A DNA stretch of 64,000 nucleotides from Ursus arctos (Eukaryota; Chordata; Mammalia; Carnivora; Ursidae): positions 84,218,917 to 84,282,916 of the forward strand of contig NW_026622874.1 of the NCBI RefSeq assembly GCF_023065955.2, in the 5' to 3' direction. The notes beneath the pieces were generated by a model. That model saw only the letters and a list, made by a program, of their open reading frames with translations, had not been told where the DNA came from and did no database searches. Position numbers and translations under genes: made by a program. This document shows positions 33,030 to 45,713 of the stretch, in pieces. How positions within the stretch are numbered: the stretch's first letter is position 1; each line of letters opens with the position of its first letter.

Positions 33030-33217
33030 TTTATTTTTCTTTTTAAAGATTTTATTTGAGAGAGAGAGCACAAGTAGGGGGAGCAGCAGGCAGAGGCAGA
33101 GGAAGAAGCAGGCTCCTCGGTGAGCAGGGAGCCTGATGCGGGGCTCGAACCCAGGACCCTGGGATCATGACCTGAGCCGAAGGCAGTCTCTTAACTGACC
33201 GAGCCACCCAGGCACCC
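33030..33217 (-). repeat. CAN SINE (long form)
   Basis: AAAGATTTTATTTGAGAGAG to GAGCCACCCAGGCACCC. The duplication is unclear. Confidence 0.93.
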
Positions 33218-33234
33218 AAAACAACAGTATTTAG

Positions 33235-33425
33235 AATTTGGTTTATACTAACAAATGCAAGCTTTGTTCACTGCTAGAAAATCCATCAAAACAATTAATC
33301 TTATCAGCCATCAAAAGGTGAAAATCATATAACCATTTCAATAGATACTGGAAAGAAATCTAACAAAGTATAGCATGCACCCAAGACCGAATCTCCCAGC
33401 AAACCAGAAACCAAGAACAGTCTTT
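33235..33425 (+). repeat. Short L1 ORF2 fragment, sense
   Basis: 'aatccatcaaaacaattaatcttatcagcc...ccatttcaatagatactggaaagaaatctaacaaagta'. Confidence 0.6.
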
Positions 33426-33496
33426 TACTTTTTAAATATTAAAATATACTCATTTAATATTAATGTTTGACAATTTTTTTAATATTTAATTTTTTA

Positions 33497-33670
33497 AAAA
33501 CGATTTTACTTATTTGAGAGAGGGAGAGCACAAGCCGGCACAGGGGGAGGGAGGGAGAAGCAGACTCCCCACCCAACAAGGAGCCCAGTGCAGGGCTTGA
33601 TCACAGGATCCTGAGATCATGACCTGAATTCCAGGCAAATGCTTAACCTACTGAGCCACCCAGGTGCCCC
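33497..33670 (-). repeat. CAN SINE (long form)
   Basis: Perfect 17-bp duplication TAATATTTAATTTTTTA at 33480 and 33671. Confidence 0.96.
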
Positions 33671-33699
33671 TAATATTTAATTTTTTACTTCTGTCATTC

Positions 33700-34485
33700 A
33701 CAGATGAATCAGAAATTAAAATATATGAAAAGGTTTGTACAGGGAGAACCTTCCTCACATTCCCCACCTGCCCAGTTCCTCCCTCCTCCTCCCCACAGTC
33801 ACTACTTGTTTCTTAGGTGTTCTTTCACAGTCATTTTGTACACGTACAGGGGAATGGGAGTCCAGATCCTCTGTCTTGCTTTTTACACAGATGATAGTGT
33901 AGTATGTACTCTGTCATGCACCTGGCATTTTCCATGATGCGTTTTTCCTCAAGGACAAACATTTTTGCTCATTCTGGTACCATTCTAGCTACCTTCCTAT
34001 TTCTCTCTCTGTCTCTCTTTTTAAGCTGTTGAACTCTTCAGATGTGGGATCCTAACAGTCATTCACTAGTTGTGTTTAGTTGTTTCTCCCACATCGTCCC
34101 CCTACAGAGCTTCACAAAATAAGTGCCGCAGTTGCTGTCTTAAAGGTCACCAGTGCCTGGTCGCCTCTTGAGATCAGTGGCTGTTTAGTCTTTCTCTCTG
34201 ATTTTTTTTTTTTTTTTCCTGTTCTTGCTCCTGATCACACAGCCGTGGTTCTTGGAACTGTAATACTTTGTCTTTCCTGCAGTATATTCTGTTATAAGTG
34301 TTTTTATAAAAGGTGGAAGGAAATAAGGAAAGGATTGTGGAGTCACACAGTCTGAGGAAAAGATATATTGTCAGTAAGAAGATCTATCAGTCTGTCTAAG
34401 GCAAAAGGATTTGTTCTCTGTGGCTCCTTAAAGGAGCTAGTACTTTACTGTGGAAGGTTTCATGCTGTAGAGGAAAAACCAGGAC
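33700..34485 (+). other. Unassigned intron 2 sequence, L1-like at the start
   Basis: 'cctccccacagtcactacttgtttcttaggtgttctttcacagtc' resembles an old antisense L1 3'UTR. The rest is unrecognised; a T-run lies at 34202-34217. Confidence 0.4.
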
Positions 34486-34489
34486 TTTG

Positions 34490-34605
34490 AGAGCCTTGAT
34501 TTGAATCTTGTCTTGTCTCCACTCGGTACTAGCTGTATGATCTTGGACAATTCATTTCACTTTTCTGTGCTTCAATCTCTTCATCAACATCTTTATCATT
34601 TTTTA
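34490..34605 (+). repeat. MIR fragment
   Basis: 'gattttgaatcttg'-like start, then 'tagctgtatgatcttggacaattcatttcacttttctgtgcttcaa'. Confidence 0.8.
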
Positions 34606-34665
34606 AAAAGTGATAATGAAATGGGAAAATATACATAAAGTGCCCAACATAGTTACTGACATTTA

Positions 34666-34850
34666 CTTGCTTATTTATTTATTTATAGAGGGAGAGATGG
34701 GGTGGGACGGGGAGGGGCAGAGAGAACCTTAAGCAGGCTCCACACTCAGCACAGAGCCTGACTCGGGGCTTGATTTCACAACCCTGTGATCATGACCTGA
34801 GCTGAAAACAAGAGTTGTATGCTTAACTGACTGAGCTACCCATGCACCCT
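34666..34850 (-). repeat. CAN SINE (long form)
   Basis: Flanked by TAGTTACTGACATTT and TAGTCACTGACATTT. Confidence 0.94.
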
Positions 34851-34869
34851 TAGTCACTGACATTTTAAT

Positions 34870-37680
34870 CACTCCGAGGTTTGTTCTCATTCCTAGGTCC
34901 AGGACTCGCAGATTTGGGGTACTCTGCCACTAACTTTCAAGGAATGAATGATTGCTGACTGGAATGTTGTCTCCGTGGAGCATATGTCGAATATGATGGA
35001 CCACTTAGACCTATCAGATCCATCAGCCCTTCCTCCTTTTGATAGATATCTATGTAAATGATAGGGTCAGATGTCTTAAATGAATCTACTAGGCTGTAAA
35101 TCCTGAAAGCCAGAGTGGGCACAGGTGGCATATTTATGTATTTTTCCACTTGGGTTTCTGAAGGAGATGTGGGTCCAGTATGTTGGCTGTGATGACGGTG
35201 CTGAAGAACAGAACTTTCCTCTGTGCTTAGAGTATCAGCTGATACCGTAATAGTTCTTTGAGAGCTAATGTACTACATCTTTTAACTACTAAAGCCACCA
35301 TTTTGGGCCAGGAAAACACTTGCAAACCTCATCAAGAAGCCTTCAAAATGAAATTTGAGACCAAAAAAAAAAAAAATTCCAGGTAAATAGTGAAGGAGCA
35401 TGCCGTAGGGTAGAATTATAGTGACAGAAAACAAGATTGGACAAGGACTTGTGTCTGTAATTCATAGGAGGACACAGAGAACAAGTGCTGAAGATTCCCG
35501 ATGTTTCTGCTTCATAAGTGCCCATAAAATCTTGGCAAAAGTAGGGTAAAGACAGTTGTGGGTGCTGCTGAGAACTGGTGAGAGGAGTTCATAACTCGGC
35601 ATTTGAGTGCTTGCTAGAGGCACTGTGTTTAAGTAAGGACTCTTCATTTAATCCTTAAAAAAAGTTACAAAGTAGAAGTACAGAAATTAATCTCCAGTTG
35701 TAAGGAGGACGCTGAGGCTGCAGAAGGTGAAGTAGTTGGAGCTAGTAATCTGCTTTTGATGGACGACATGACAGTGATGTAAGTTCATTTGTTTACTGAT
35801 TTTACTCTTAATCATATGCCGTGGCTAGCCCGGTGCCTGACTTACCCAGGATTACAGTGTGAGCTCGCTCGCTCACTCTCCTTGCCTCCCTCACACAGAA
35901 GAGGCGAGAATGAGTCATGGTTGTGGTTGGCGTGAGTCTGTTTTGCTACTCCGTTAGCCACATGGCAGTTCTACTTGGAACAAAGTGACAACGGAATATA
36001 GCAACAGTTCTACTCTCCTTCCAGCTTCTGATTTTAGCAGTCACATACTCAACCTTGCTGGATCACCAGCAGTCATCCGTGATGGCACTGTTTGTTTATC
36101 ACTGCCTACCTGTGGCTCCTCTCAGTTCCTCCGTCAACAAACCAGTGTAAGTTGAGTGTGATCTCATTGCGCTCCCCATGTGGCACCCCTTGCAGTTTCC
36201 TCTCTTTGCTTGTTTTTCTCATTTTCTCTTCTGCATCCCCACTGCCATCTGCATTTCAGCCTTGATAAATTATTTGCAATTCCTCAGATGTCTAGTTCAT
36301 GTTCCTTGAACCTTACCTTGTCTGCCTGTTATTTATAATGTTCTCTCTGGGAAGTTTCCTTGCTTCCTCAGGGCAGAGTTAGGTATTTTCTCTTTGTTGA
36401 TTTTCTTCTAGTATCTGATTTTTGATTGTTGATATTACGGGTGAAGGTTTAGGTTCTAGAATCTAGGGTTATTAACGTAGGTAACTGGAGTGAGTTTCCT
36501 CTAACTTTTCTTCCAACTTCCCTCATTCTCTAGAGGCTCCTACCTTGACCAGAAAGGCTGGTACTGAGCTCTGTGTCTGAGAAGTGAAGTGATTGGCAGG
36601 CTTCACTTTAGGGTGTGATGGAGGAGAGTGGTGGTAATTTCCAATAAAGAAGACTTTGATCTGGGGCACCAAAACTCTTGCAGGAGCCCTGCCTGCCTCC
36701 TGCCTAAATTTTGTTTCTTCAGAGGGTGTTTCTTTGGTTTTAGGTTGGATTCAAGTGTCGCTGCTACATGTGGCCATGTAGTCATGGGGATGGAAAGTAG
36801 ATAGAAGGAGTTGAATAGTTGTGGCCAAAAAGACACCACAGTCTTTTTGCTCCGTGCCTATTTCTGCTCTCCTGCCTCTGTTGGAGCCTCTCTAGAGCTC
36901 TACCAGAGGATGGCACATACATCAATTCAAGACTTTTCTCGAGTTTATTCTTGGTTTGTAGCTTTCTTTGCTCTTGTGTATGCCTGAGCTTGGAAGAAAT
37001 ATGTTACCTTGTTTCCTATCATTTCTGTAAGGTAGAGTGGAAAGGAAGAGGCAGACCCATTTACCCAGTCTGTCTATCATTTTGAAATCCTGAACCAGGG
37101 GTTCTGTTGACAGCTTTCAGCATTTGTGATTTTAAGAATTGAAACAAACTTATATAATGAGTGTATTATTGATTCCCACATATTGAAAAAATAGTTTGGA
37201 ATGTTTATGGGATATGAAATTATTGTAAAGGTGAAATACACGATCTTTTTATGAATAACTTGTGTTTAAAAAATCATTAATAAAGCTTTTTAGAGCAAGG
37301 AAAGCCAACGATACCCCAGATACCTGGGCAGAGAGGATTGTGGGGAAGTCTGAGGCATTCCAACTAGCTGCTAATTGATAATTGGGGCCAGAAGCAAGGT
37401 AACTCTGGCTCACACAGTGTTTACATTCTAGAATCAGAGGGAGTAGCTTGTTTCCCAGAGTAAAATTTGCTAATTTTAGGTTGTCTTCCTTGACACGACA
37501 TGAAGATCAAAGCTCTGCTCCTTGTGACTTACTAAAGCAGAGTACTGATAGTGGCTCCAGAGTTAGATGGAGGCTGCAGGCTGGGTTTGATGTCAGTGAA
37601 TGATGAAAAGAGTAATTTGCCATGTCTTCTAATAAGAATGAAAATGAATCTGTATGCAACATTATTTTTATTTCTTAATA
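34870..37680 (+). other. SINE-free end of intron 2
   Basis: About 2.8 kb with no SINE. Only a MIR-like piece (35625-35765) and unassigned sequence precede exon 3. Confidence 0.5.
35625..35765 (-). repeat. MIR fragment, weak
   Basis: 'gactcttcatttaatccttaaaaaaagttac...aggacgctgaggctgcag'. Confidence 0.5.
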
Positions 37681-37716
37681 CATTTTGGGAAAGTTAATTG
37701 CAACTGTGTGGTTCAG

Positions 37717-37804
37717 GGATTTAGTGCAAGAAGAAGAACAGTTGATGGAAGAAAAGAAAAAGAAAAAAGACGACAAGAAAAAGAAGGAAGCTGCTCAAAA
37801 GAAG
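37717..37804 (+). CDS. TNRC6A: TNRC6A coding exon 3 (Glu/Lys-rich segment)
   Basis: An 88-nt exon completing Arg18 and encoding residues 19-47. It begins [12 protein letters not shown], runs through a lysine-rich [11 protein letters not shown] block, and ends EAAQKK. The acceptor is GTTCAG at 37711-37716 and the donor AAG|GTAGTA at 37805, weaker than that of exon 2 (T at +6 is lost from GTAAGT). It enters in phase 2 and leaves in phase 0. Low-complexity acidic-then-basic composition suggests a charged helix or coiled coil and possibly a nuclear localisation signal (inference). It lies about 23 kb from exon 2 and 7.9 kb from exon 4. Its 88-nt length means skipping would shift the frame. Confidence 0.96.
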
Positions 37805-38099
37805 GTAGTATATATGTGTAAACTGTCTATATTAAGCGGTCTAAACGGATTTAAAAAGAAAACTACTCTTACTGGATTTTTTAAAGCATTTGTTTGAATG
37901 TTTTAATTTCAGTGGAGATTCATTTTAATATTTAATGTTTTCGAATATGCATATGTAGTAACTTGCCAAGTGTGTACAATTTAATGCATAGTTATTTAAT
38001 CTTGCCGATAGTTGTTTCAAAGGTAAGTGCTTTTAATAGGTCTTTATCTTTCAATTAGCTGTTCCTAGGTTTTCATGATATATACATCTCTCTATACGT

Positions 38100-38290
38100 G
38101 AGAAGAGCATGGAATTTGTAGCTGCATAGAGAGCTGCATTGAAATCTGGCTCTCCCACATGGCGTACTGCATGGCGTGTCCTTCAGCTTTGTTTAGCCTC
38201 TCTGGGCCTTAGTTAACTTTATGTTTTGTAAGATGAGAATTTAATTAAATGAAATAACGTAATACACATCATGCACATAATAGGGAAAAA
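38100..38290 (+). repeat. MIR fragment
   Basis: 'gcattgaaatctggctctccc...ttagcctctctgggccttagttaa...aacgtaatacacatcatgcacataatag'. Confidence 0.75.
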
Positions 38291-38299
38291 AGTGTCAGT

Positions 38300-40290
38300 T
38301 TCCTTTTCACTTTTTGTTTAGTACCTGGGCTGATTTCAAGAATTTGCCGTTTACATTAAGATATTTGAAAATAAGCCTAAGGCATAATATGCTGCAGAAG
38401 GTCTCTAGACAGTACATTGTCAGAAACTGTCACCAAAACAATACAAATTGTAGAAAAAGAAAAGATTATGTTCATAATTAGAGAGACTTTTTAAAATTAA
38501 CAGTGAATCCTGATGACAGCTGGGTACTCATCTCCTACTTTATCAAGGTTTCAAGGACCTTAAAAATGTTCTAAAAGACCCCGTGGAATTACTGTTCTAC
38601 TTCTGTATTCAGTGACAGTTCTGATTTTAATTTCTTACCTATACCCCTTCTGTGCCAGGCACTGTGTTAAGCCACACACCTCTCTTCAGATTATTTAATA
38701 GGGAAGAACACAGCATCCCAATCCGTGGTAGGTAGGGAGCAGATGAAGCACAGAAAACCGCTTCACTCAGCATGGAGTGGGGCCGATGGAAGGGAACATT
38801 TTCTTAGAGTAGAAATTAGCCAAGTGAACAAGGAGTGGAATAGAAAGGGATTCCAAGCAGAGTAACATCAGCGGTAAGCGCCCTCGGCCTTATAGAAGTA
38901 TGGGTTTTGATTGGCGGGGGTGGGACGCCTAGAGCAGAAGTGTCAGGGTGAGACTGCAGAGGGTGGCGTTAGCTGTGGATGGTTCTCCGGGTTTTGGCCG
39001 TTAAGTGTTGGGGAAGACACTGAAGGCATTTCAGTAGGCTGATGTAAAAGTTTGTGCTTGAGAATGTTTACCTTAGCAAACTTTGGGCTTGGATTGGAAG
39101 AGGTAGAAACTAGAGGCTCAGATGCTGGTGGAGGGAATGTGGAAAGAACCCACAGAGTTTGTTGGAAGGATATGAAGGGAGAATGACTTTGACGCTCCGG
39201 TTCCATATTGACTGACGGGAGTACATCTCGGGAGCAGCTAACCAGGTTAGGGAACAGAAAGGAGGAAAGAGGATTTTGTTCTGGAGTGCTGAGCTGACAG
39301 TGTGATCAGGGAGAACGGGGTGGGAGGGGTAGAGTGTAGAGCGTTGGATGATGGAGAGTGAAGAGGTGATAGGTGGCCTTAGCATTTGGCCTTTTGCTTG
39401 CTCTCAGGAGTGACTGGGAGGGATGCATCTGTAATTGTCATTGTCAGGGTTTAGAATAGGTTTCTAGTATAGAGTTTTGGCATTGATGATGCCATAGACC
39501 TCTGTCAGAGGCCTGTGATACAGGTTGGTCTTTGCAATGTGATCAGTCTTTAGCTGAGGAATGTTGTGGAAAAAGTTGTATCCTCTGTAAGTTAAGGTTG
39601 GGGAAGGCTTATGAGACTCTTGGTCTGTGCTGTGAAGGCCATGAGTGAAGAGAGCTAAGAAACTTCGGAGACTTGTTGAAGAAGGTGCTTTAGGTGTACC
39701 TTATGTAGAATCGGTAGTTTGGCAAGCATCTGAGTGTTGTGTTAGCCCCTGTTGATCCCTGCTTCTAAAGAATTCAGAATGTAGCTGGTAAGTTAGGATG
39801 TCTGCGAAATGGCTAGAGAAGACGCCTAAGGTACTATATAATGAAGCATGTTTATTTAGGATTTACCCTATTTACTGAGAAAATTCTGAGAAAGGGAGGA
39901 AGTCACTGGAATGATTTCTTTAAAAGTTATATTTTTAAAATGTGTGATGTGAGTAAATTTTTTAAGGTTGCAACAAATACAGATAATGGCTCCAATTGCT
40001 AAGGTTCATCTTTACATTCTTTCATAACTAAAGCTCTGACTCACTAAGTCAGTGTCTTTAACACGTGAATGATGCTTTCTTACCATTTGGCCTCTCACCA
40101 GATCTGAAGTGACAGCTTTTCATACTCTTTCCCATTCCATCCCTGCCTCACCCTGTTCTTCTGGTCTCACCCTAACCCTGTCCTGCTGGAATCATCACAG
40201 AGGCATAGAGATAATGGGGAGCGTTTCCTTCTTTTGCCAGATCTTCAGCATTGGTAGGGTATTCCTGTGTATCCTGTAGACACAGTAATA
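38300..40290 (-). other. Intron 3, mostly unassigned, L2-like
   Basis: 'tctgtgccaggcactgtgttaag' (38650) and purine-rich sequence at 38.8-39.5 kb resemble the old antisense L2-like family at 5.9-6.9 kb. No exon seen. Confidence 0.35.
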
Positions 40291-40309
40291 TCTAGCCACT
40301 GAACACAAT

Positions 40310-40512
40310 CATTTTATTTTTAAAAAATTTTTTAAGATTTTATTTATTTATTTGAGAGAGAGAGAGCACAAACGAGGGTGGGGAGGGACAGAGGGAGAAG
40401 CAGACTCCCCGCTGAGCAGGGAGCCCGGCCTGAGGCTCCATCCCAGGACCCTGAGACCATGACCTGAGCCGAAGGCAGAGGCTTAACTGACTGCTGAGCC
40501 ACCCAGGCGCCC
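40310..40512 (-). repeat. CAN SINE (long form)
   Basis: Flanked by TAGCCACTGAACACAAT and TGGCCACTGAGCACAAT. Confidence 0.95.
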
Positions 40513-41158
40513 TGGCCACTGAGCACAATTTACCTCTAATAAATGTTAAGTGTAGCGGGTTAGACTGCCACTGTAAATAAGACTGTTCTTCAAATTCCAA
40601 ATAATCAGCTTACAACTGAATTTGAATAATACATGTTGTTATAAGCGAGGACAGCTGGTATTTCTATAGGCTGTTACCAAATAGCTATTAAAGAAAACAA
40701 AACAAAAAAGAATCCCAAGTTGGCACACTTACAGCCCATATGAAAGATTGTGAGACACAAGAGTTTTAAGACAAGTTTCTTCAAGCTTGTTTTTTGTCTG
40801 TAGTAGGAGCCAGCAGGTGTATGCAGGTAGGTGGCAGACATCTACATGAGACAGGTAGGCAAGCCCATTTATATGAATGTTGGAACATAAACTCACTACA
40901 GTAAAAACAATCTGCCTGTTTTATGTAATGTACGCACATGTTAGAAAAAACCTATATATTTTTATTTCTGAAAAAGACTTCGGATAACTGTCTGTTCTGA
41001 TCTATTCATTTTTGCCAGAAAGCGGTCAAGCATTAAAATGAGTTAAAGTGGCCAGCCATGGTTTTGTCAGGGTGACAGAACTAGGGATAGGATGGGAAGC
41101 TGCTAAGACTCCCAGCTGACACTTTTTCAAAATTAGGTGCCACGGTGTTGTCCTTTGT
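40513..41158 (+). other. Unassigned intron 3 sequence
   Basis: No repeat or exon recognised. Confidence 0.4.
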
Positions 41159-41159
41159 C

Positions 41160-41282
41160 CTTTTTTTTTTTTTTTTTTAAGATTTTATTTTTGAGTAATC
41201 TCTATACTACATCTAGGGCTCAAACTTACAGCACCAAGATTCAGAGTCACACGCTCCACCGACTGAGCCAGCCAGGCACCCC
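41160..41282 (-). repeat. CAN SINE (short form)
   Basis: 18-T run, AAGATTTTATTTTTGAGTAA to GAGCCAGCCAGGCACCCC. Confidence 0.93.
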
Positions 41283-42440
41283 TATTCTTTATACTTTTTG
41301 CTTTATTTTTCACAACCTAAAGGTGAACTTTAAAGCTGCAAGTAATATATCATGGTAATTTCTGTAAGGCATTTAACAAGTCTTTATTCCATGTGTACAG
41401 AAACATGGTCCCCGGTGGCCACTGTATTTTTAAGGAATTCAAATTCAGATCACAGATTATTTTCTATTTTAAATAGAAACCAGGTAACACAGCTCCTTCT
41501 ATAAATGATGAGACACCAGCAAGGCTCACTGTAATGTTTTTACTATGGTAGTTTTTTATTTTGTCTACTTAAATACAAATTTCAAGTATCTAAATTCCTC
41601 TTTGAAGAAATTTTACACGAAAATTACATGCTTTTCATTATATTTCAGGCTTGGTACATCTCTCACAGTGAGATCAGTGACTGGATGGCTTTATTTTTAG
41701 TTTTGTTTTTTGAAAAGCTTTCTATTTCATATCTAAGAGTCAGGGCTGTTTACTTATCTCTTCTAATTCCAAGGCTTAGGAAATAATTTGATACACAGTA
41801 TGGGAATGTAGTTTCCGCACTTAAAACGGGCAACAGTGGTAGCAGTAGCTTGTTACCATGGATTTATCTCCAGGTTCTGTTTTTAGGAGAAATTTCTAGA
41901 AGGAATCTTGAGAGAAATGTAGTGAAGGGAAAAGGAGGTTGAGAAATAGATTAATTATAGAGGGGGTAATGTAGTATAACCTTTACTTTGAGCATGTAAT
42001 TGTAGTTCCTAGAAAGCATATAATGGTTGAGGAGCCGGAGGGAAGCAACAATACAAATTGGGATCTTTTAGTGTTGAGAATGTTTTAAAGTCAGTGTTCA
42101 TGACTATTTTTGTTACTGTGTTATAGGAGCTGAGGGGATCGTTACAGGCTTTGTGGATTTAAAAGTACTCAGTTTGGGTTTAAGCGAGACTTACGTTACA
42201 GAAAACTTCCAACTTTCTTTCCCCTTTTCGGAAATTTTAGTATCAATCATCATGTCTCCTAAAGGCCATGTTGGTCTGAGGCTAGGGATCCTGTTCAGCA
42301 ATGCAAGGAGCAAAGTTTCTCAGTAGCCTGGGGTGGTAACGTAATCAGGCCTGGAGCAGTGCAGCCCTCTAGGGCAGCCAAGTGTTCGCTTACTGTCCTG
42401 CCCCCGATTTCAGCTGACTGGTCTCCACTGGTCTCGGTTC
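41283..42440 (+). other. Unassigned intron 3 sequence
   Basis: No SINE, L1 or exon recognised. Confidence 0.4.
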
Positions 42441-42466
42441 CTTTTTTTTTTTTTTTTTTTTTTTTT
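42441..42466 (+). repeat. Poly-T tract (about 25 T)
   Basis: Isolated T-run not attached to a recognisable SINE body. Confidence 0.9.
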
Positions 42467-42769
42467 AAATAAAACACTGTATGCAGCAGACCTGAGGTCT
42501 AGGCTGAGTGCTGCTGGCTAAGAAATCCTAGAAAAGCTTTCTGACCCCTAATTACCTCATTTAAAATAGGCGAATTTGACCATCAATTCTTCATTCCTGA
42601 TGTTAGTTTCTAATACCTGGCACTGTGAAGATATGGTAGATGATTAGGAAAAGAGAAAAAAAATGGGACTTGGGAAACTGGAGTGTGTTTGAGTTGGGCC
42701 ATTTTCCAGGGTGCAAGGACTGAGCCAGGGCCCTGGCAGGTGTGGCTGGTGGCAACACCGGCAGTGGCG

Positions 42770-43025
42770 GCTAATACCTCTTGAATACTTCCTGCATGTC
42801 AGACAGGGTCCTTAAGCCCTGCCCCCCCCCTCCCCCGCCAGCTTTTCATGAGTTGGATCCTTCTAGGCTTACAACAGCTCTGGGATAGGTGTTTTTGTTC
42901 CTGTCTTACAGTGGAGGAAACTGAGCTTTAGAGAAGTTGACTAATTTTGACCAAGGTCACATCAAGTGTTAAGTGGTGGAGTGAAGATTCAGAGTCTGGC
43001 TTCAGACACTGAGCTCCTAGCCACT
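42770..43025 (-). repeat. MIR element with C-rich insertion
   Basis: 'gcggctaatacctcttgaatacttcctgcatgtc', a CCCCCCCCCTCCCCC run, then 'gtggaggaaactgagctttagagaagttga...ccaaggtcacat'. Confidence 0.8.
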
Positions 43026-43183
43026 CAAGTATGCTTAGGGAGCTTAGGGGTCGAGGGGTTGGGACAAGTGGTGCAGAGCCTGACAGAAGCAACGTGGCAT
43101 GCTGTGTGTCTGCCATTTGTCTGATACCTTCCTTTATGAAGTGATGCAATTGTAGTAATTGCTTGTGGAATCACAGCTCAGGC

Positions 43184-43294
43184 TTTTTTTTTTTTTTTTT
43201 TTTAAAGTAGGCTCTGCATCCAATGTGGGGCTCAGACTCATGACCCTGAGATCAAGAGTTGCGTGCTCCACCGACTGAGCCAGCCAGGTGCCCC
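43184..43294 (-). repeat. CAN SINE (short form)
   Basis: T-run to GAGCCAGCCAGGTGCCCC. Confidence 0.92.
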
Positions 43295-43439
43295 ATTTTT
43301 TTTGTTTGTTTGTTTTTTTTTTTAAAGAAAAAGATACTCAATATGGAAATAATTTTGCTTCTAGATTTGACAGAATCCTTTAATTCTGTTGTACAAGAGG
43401 ATCTACAGTGATACCTCACATTTGAATAATGTAAAGAGA

Positions 43440-43570
43440 AAGTTTTTGTGTTGTATTTGGGCCTCATAATAGCCCTGAAAGGTAAGCAGTACAATCCCCG
43501 CCTCCAATCTCCCCATTTGAGGAATTAGGAAACTGAGACCCCGAGGGTTTAAATGACCAGGTCATGTAAA
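43440..43570 (-). repeat. MIR fragment
   Basis: 'ggcctcataatagccctgaaaggtaagcag...ggaattaggaaactgagaccccgagggtttaa'. Confidence 0.75.
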
Positions 43571-43574
43571 AGTA

Positions 43575-45700
43575 AAAAAGAAATTTGAAGTTAGTTTTAA
43601 CATATTTTATGTGACCATATATATCCAAAATACTATTCTAACATGTAGTTAGTATCAAATATTATTAATGAGATATTTTACCTTCTTTAAGTACTGAAAA
43701 GTAGAAGTCTGGTATTTTACACATAGCAGTTTGGACTTGGTTTACTTCAGGGGTCAGTAGCCACATGTGGACATGGCTGCCGTTTTGAACAGTGTTGACA
43801 GATACTCTTAAAGTCACTGATCCCATTTGGAAAATTATCTTTTGAACAGTTTGAGTAATATGCTAGGTCTCTGGACCAACCCACAAAGACTTATTTTAAA
43901 GAAGTGGCACTTGCGGAGTTCTGTTTCCTCTTAATCTGTTAGAAGCTCTTGGGTTCTGTTCTTCACATTCCTTCAGTATTAGTCAGTATTCTGATGGGCA
44001 GACACCTTTGGGTGTCTTCTTGGTGCCGTTCTCTGTGGATGACAGAATACTGAATGAGGTTGACTGTTGTTCTAAAGCAGTGTGGATTTGTTTTGAAGTT
44101 GTTTTTCCGGAGGAGTTGGAGAGTACATATCCTTTATGTTAAGGCCCCCGAGAGCAACACTGTCTGTCTTGGGGATAATGTGGTGATCATGGCTTCTGTG
44201 CATTGTAACTTAGTTTCCTTTTGAAGTAAACCATAGAAGAGCCTAGGAGAGTTTAAAAAAAAAAAAAAAAAGATAGATTTTCAGCATGTAAAATACTTTT
44301 TGTGCTATAATGTTTTGGCTTCAGAAAATTATGTATTTTATTGTTTGACATAGTACTTCTCATAAAGTATTCATATACCAAGTTCTCTCTAATAAGACTG
44401 TTTTTCTACCATCAGATTTTAAAACAATTTCTCCAGAAGTAAATTAAGTGTTCAGGCTAGTTAACTGGTCTTTTGCCATTGTCCTTTCATCAGTTTTTTG
44501 TTTTTGTTTTTTTTTAATTTTTGATCCATATGAAGTAAAAGATGGGCCTCCATTATTTAGCATAACACTAGTGCTCTAAAGCTTGGTGAAGGCGCTCACC
44601 GCCTAGACTGACTCTCCGGTTCTCCAGGGAAAGATTGTTTGGTGTGGCTTCAGGATTAGGGTAATTGCCATTTAGTCCTTTACCATCTAGCTCTATAATG
44701 ATCTAATTCAAAAAATGCTATTTTTAGTAACAGTAATTTAATATGACTAAGCAAAAATTATTGTGCCCCATGACACTTAAGGAAAGTTTTATCTTTATTT
44801 AGGAACAATTCCTGGTTATTTGGCTATGAATTATTCAGTCTTTCCTCACCTCCCTGCCTGTCTTTGTATCTTTTTTTTTTTTTTTTTCCGGACTCCCATG
44901 CAATTGGTCTTAACTAAAAAGTTGATTTTTGCTTGTGGCCTCTGTCTGTAATCCGTTCCTTCTTTTTGGGGCCCTTGAAGTTTGAGTGAGGTATCTTGAG
45001 GCAGCTGCTGCCCTCAAGCCCTGCTCCTTGTTATGTCAGAGACAGCGGACAACAGGGCAGGCGTGGCAAAGCAGGGTTTGCGTCAGTTTAGCTTCTGAAC
45101 ACAGTAATTTTAATGAATTGTCAGATGTGTCAGAAGTGACAGATATATTTGAAATTTTTTCCCACTCAAAAATACTTAAAAGTTAACTATGTTTAACTGA
45201 GAGAGCAGCCTAACCTCCAGGAGTTAAATTTAATACTGATTTGGCAAAGTGGTTACATTCAGCTTTTCTTCCAGAAAACTTAATTCATTTTTTATCATTT
45301 GAAATAAGAATTTTTGAAACCATTTAAACTTATGCAAAACTCAGTAGATCCATTAAATGTTAAAGGTGACGGTTATAGAAAATTCATTTAAAAACTAAAT
45401 GAGAAAAGTGCAGTGCCATTTTTTTTTATTATTTACTGTCATACAATGATGTCTTCTCTGCTTTGTATCTAAAGAAACATTTCAAACATTTTTTATTAAT
45501 AAACATTGTATCAGGGACAATGGGGCACATCTGTGGGAAAAGCATGCTTTCTTTGCATATCTTTTCCTATGCAGTTCACCTAAATGACAAATTCCTTATT
45601 TAATAAAAGTGTATATGTCTTATATAGTAGTAATATATGAACATTTTATCATAACAATCCATTTCTTTCAGTTTCATATTTACATTGTTTTTTGTTTGTT
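43575..45700 (+). other. Repeat-poor end of intron 3
   Basis: No SINE or L1 recognised over about 2.1 kb before the microexon. Homopolymer runs occur at 44254-44271 (A) and 44871-44887 (T). Confidence 0.5.
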
Positions 45701-45713
45701 TGTTTGTTTTTAG

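Larger units (their letters stand above)
14690..37716 (+). other. TNRC6A: TNRC6A intron 2
   Basis: About 23-kb intron between GTAAGATGGG (14690) and GTTCAG (37716). It is dominated by repeats at 16.1-34.9 kb, listed separately. No further coding exon was recognised. Confidence 0.9.
37805..45713 (+). other. TNRC6A: TNRC6A intron 3
   Basis: About 7.9-kb intron with three antisense SINEs and several MIR fragments. Repeat-poor stretches lie at 40.5-41.1, 41.3-42.4 and 43.6-45.7 kb. Confidence 0.9.
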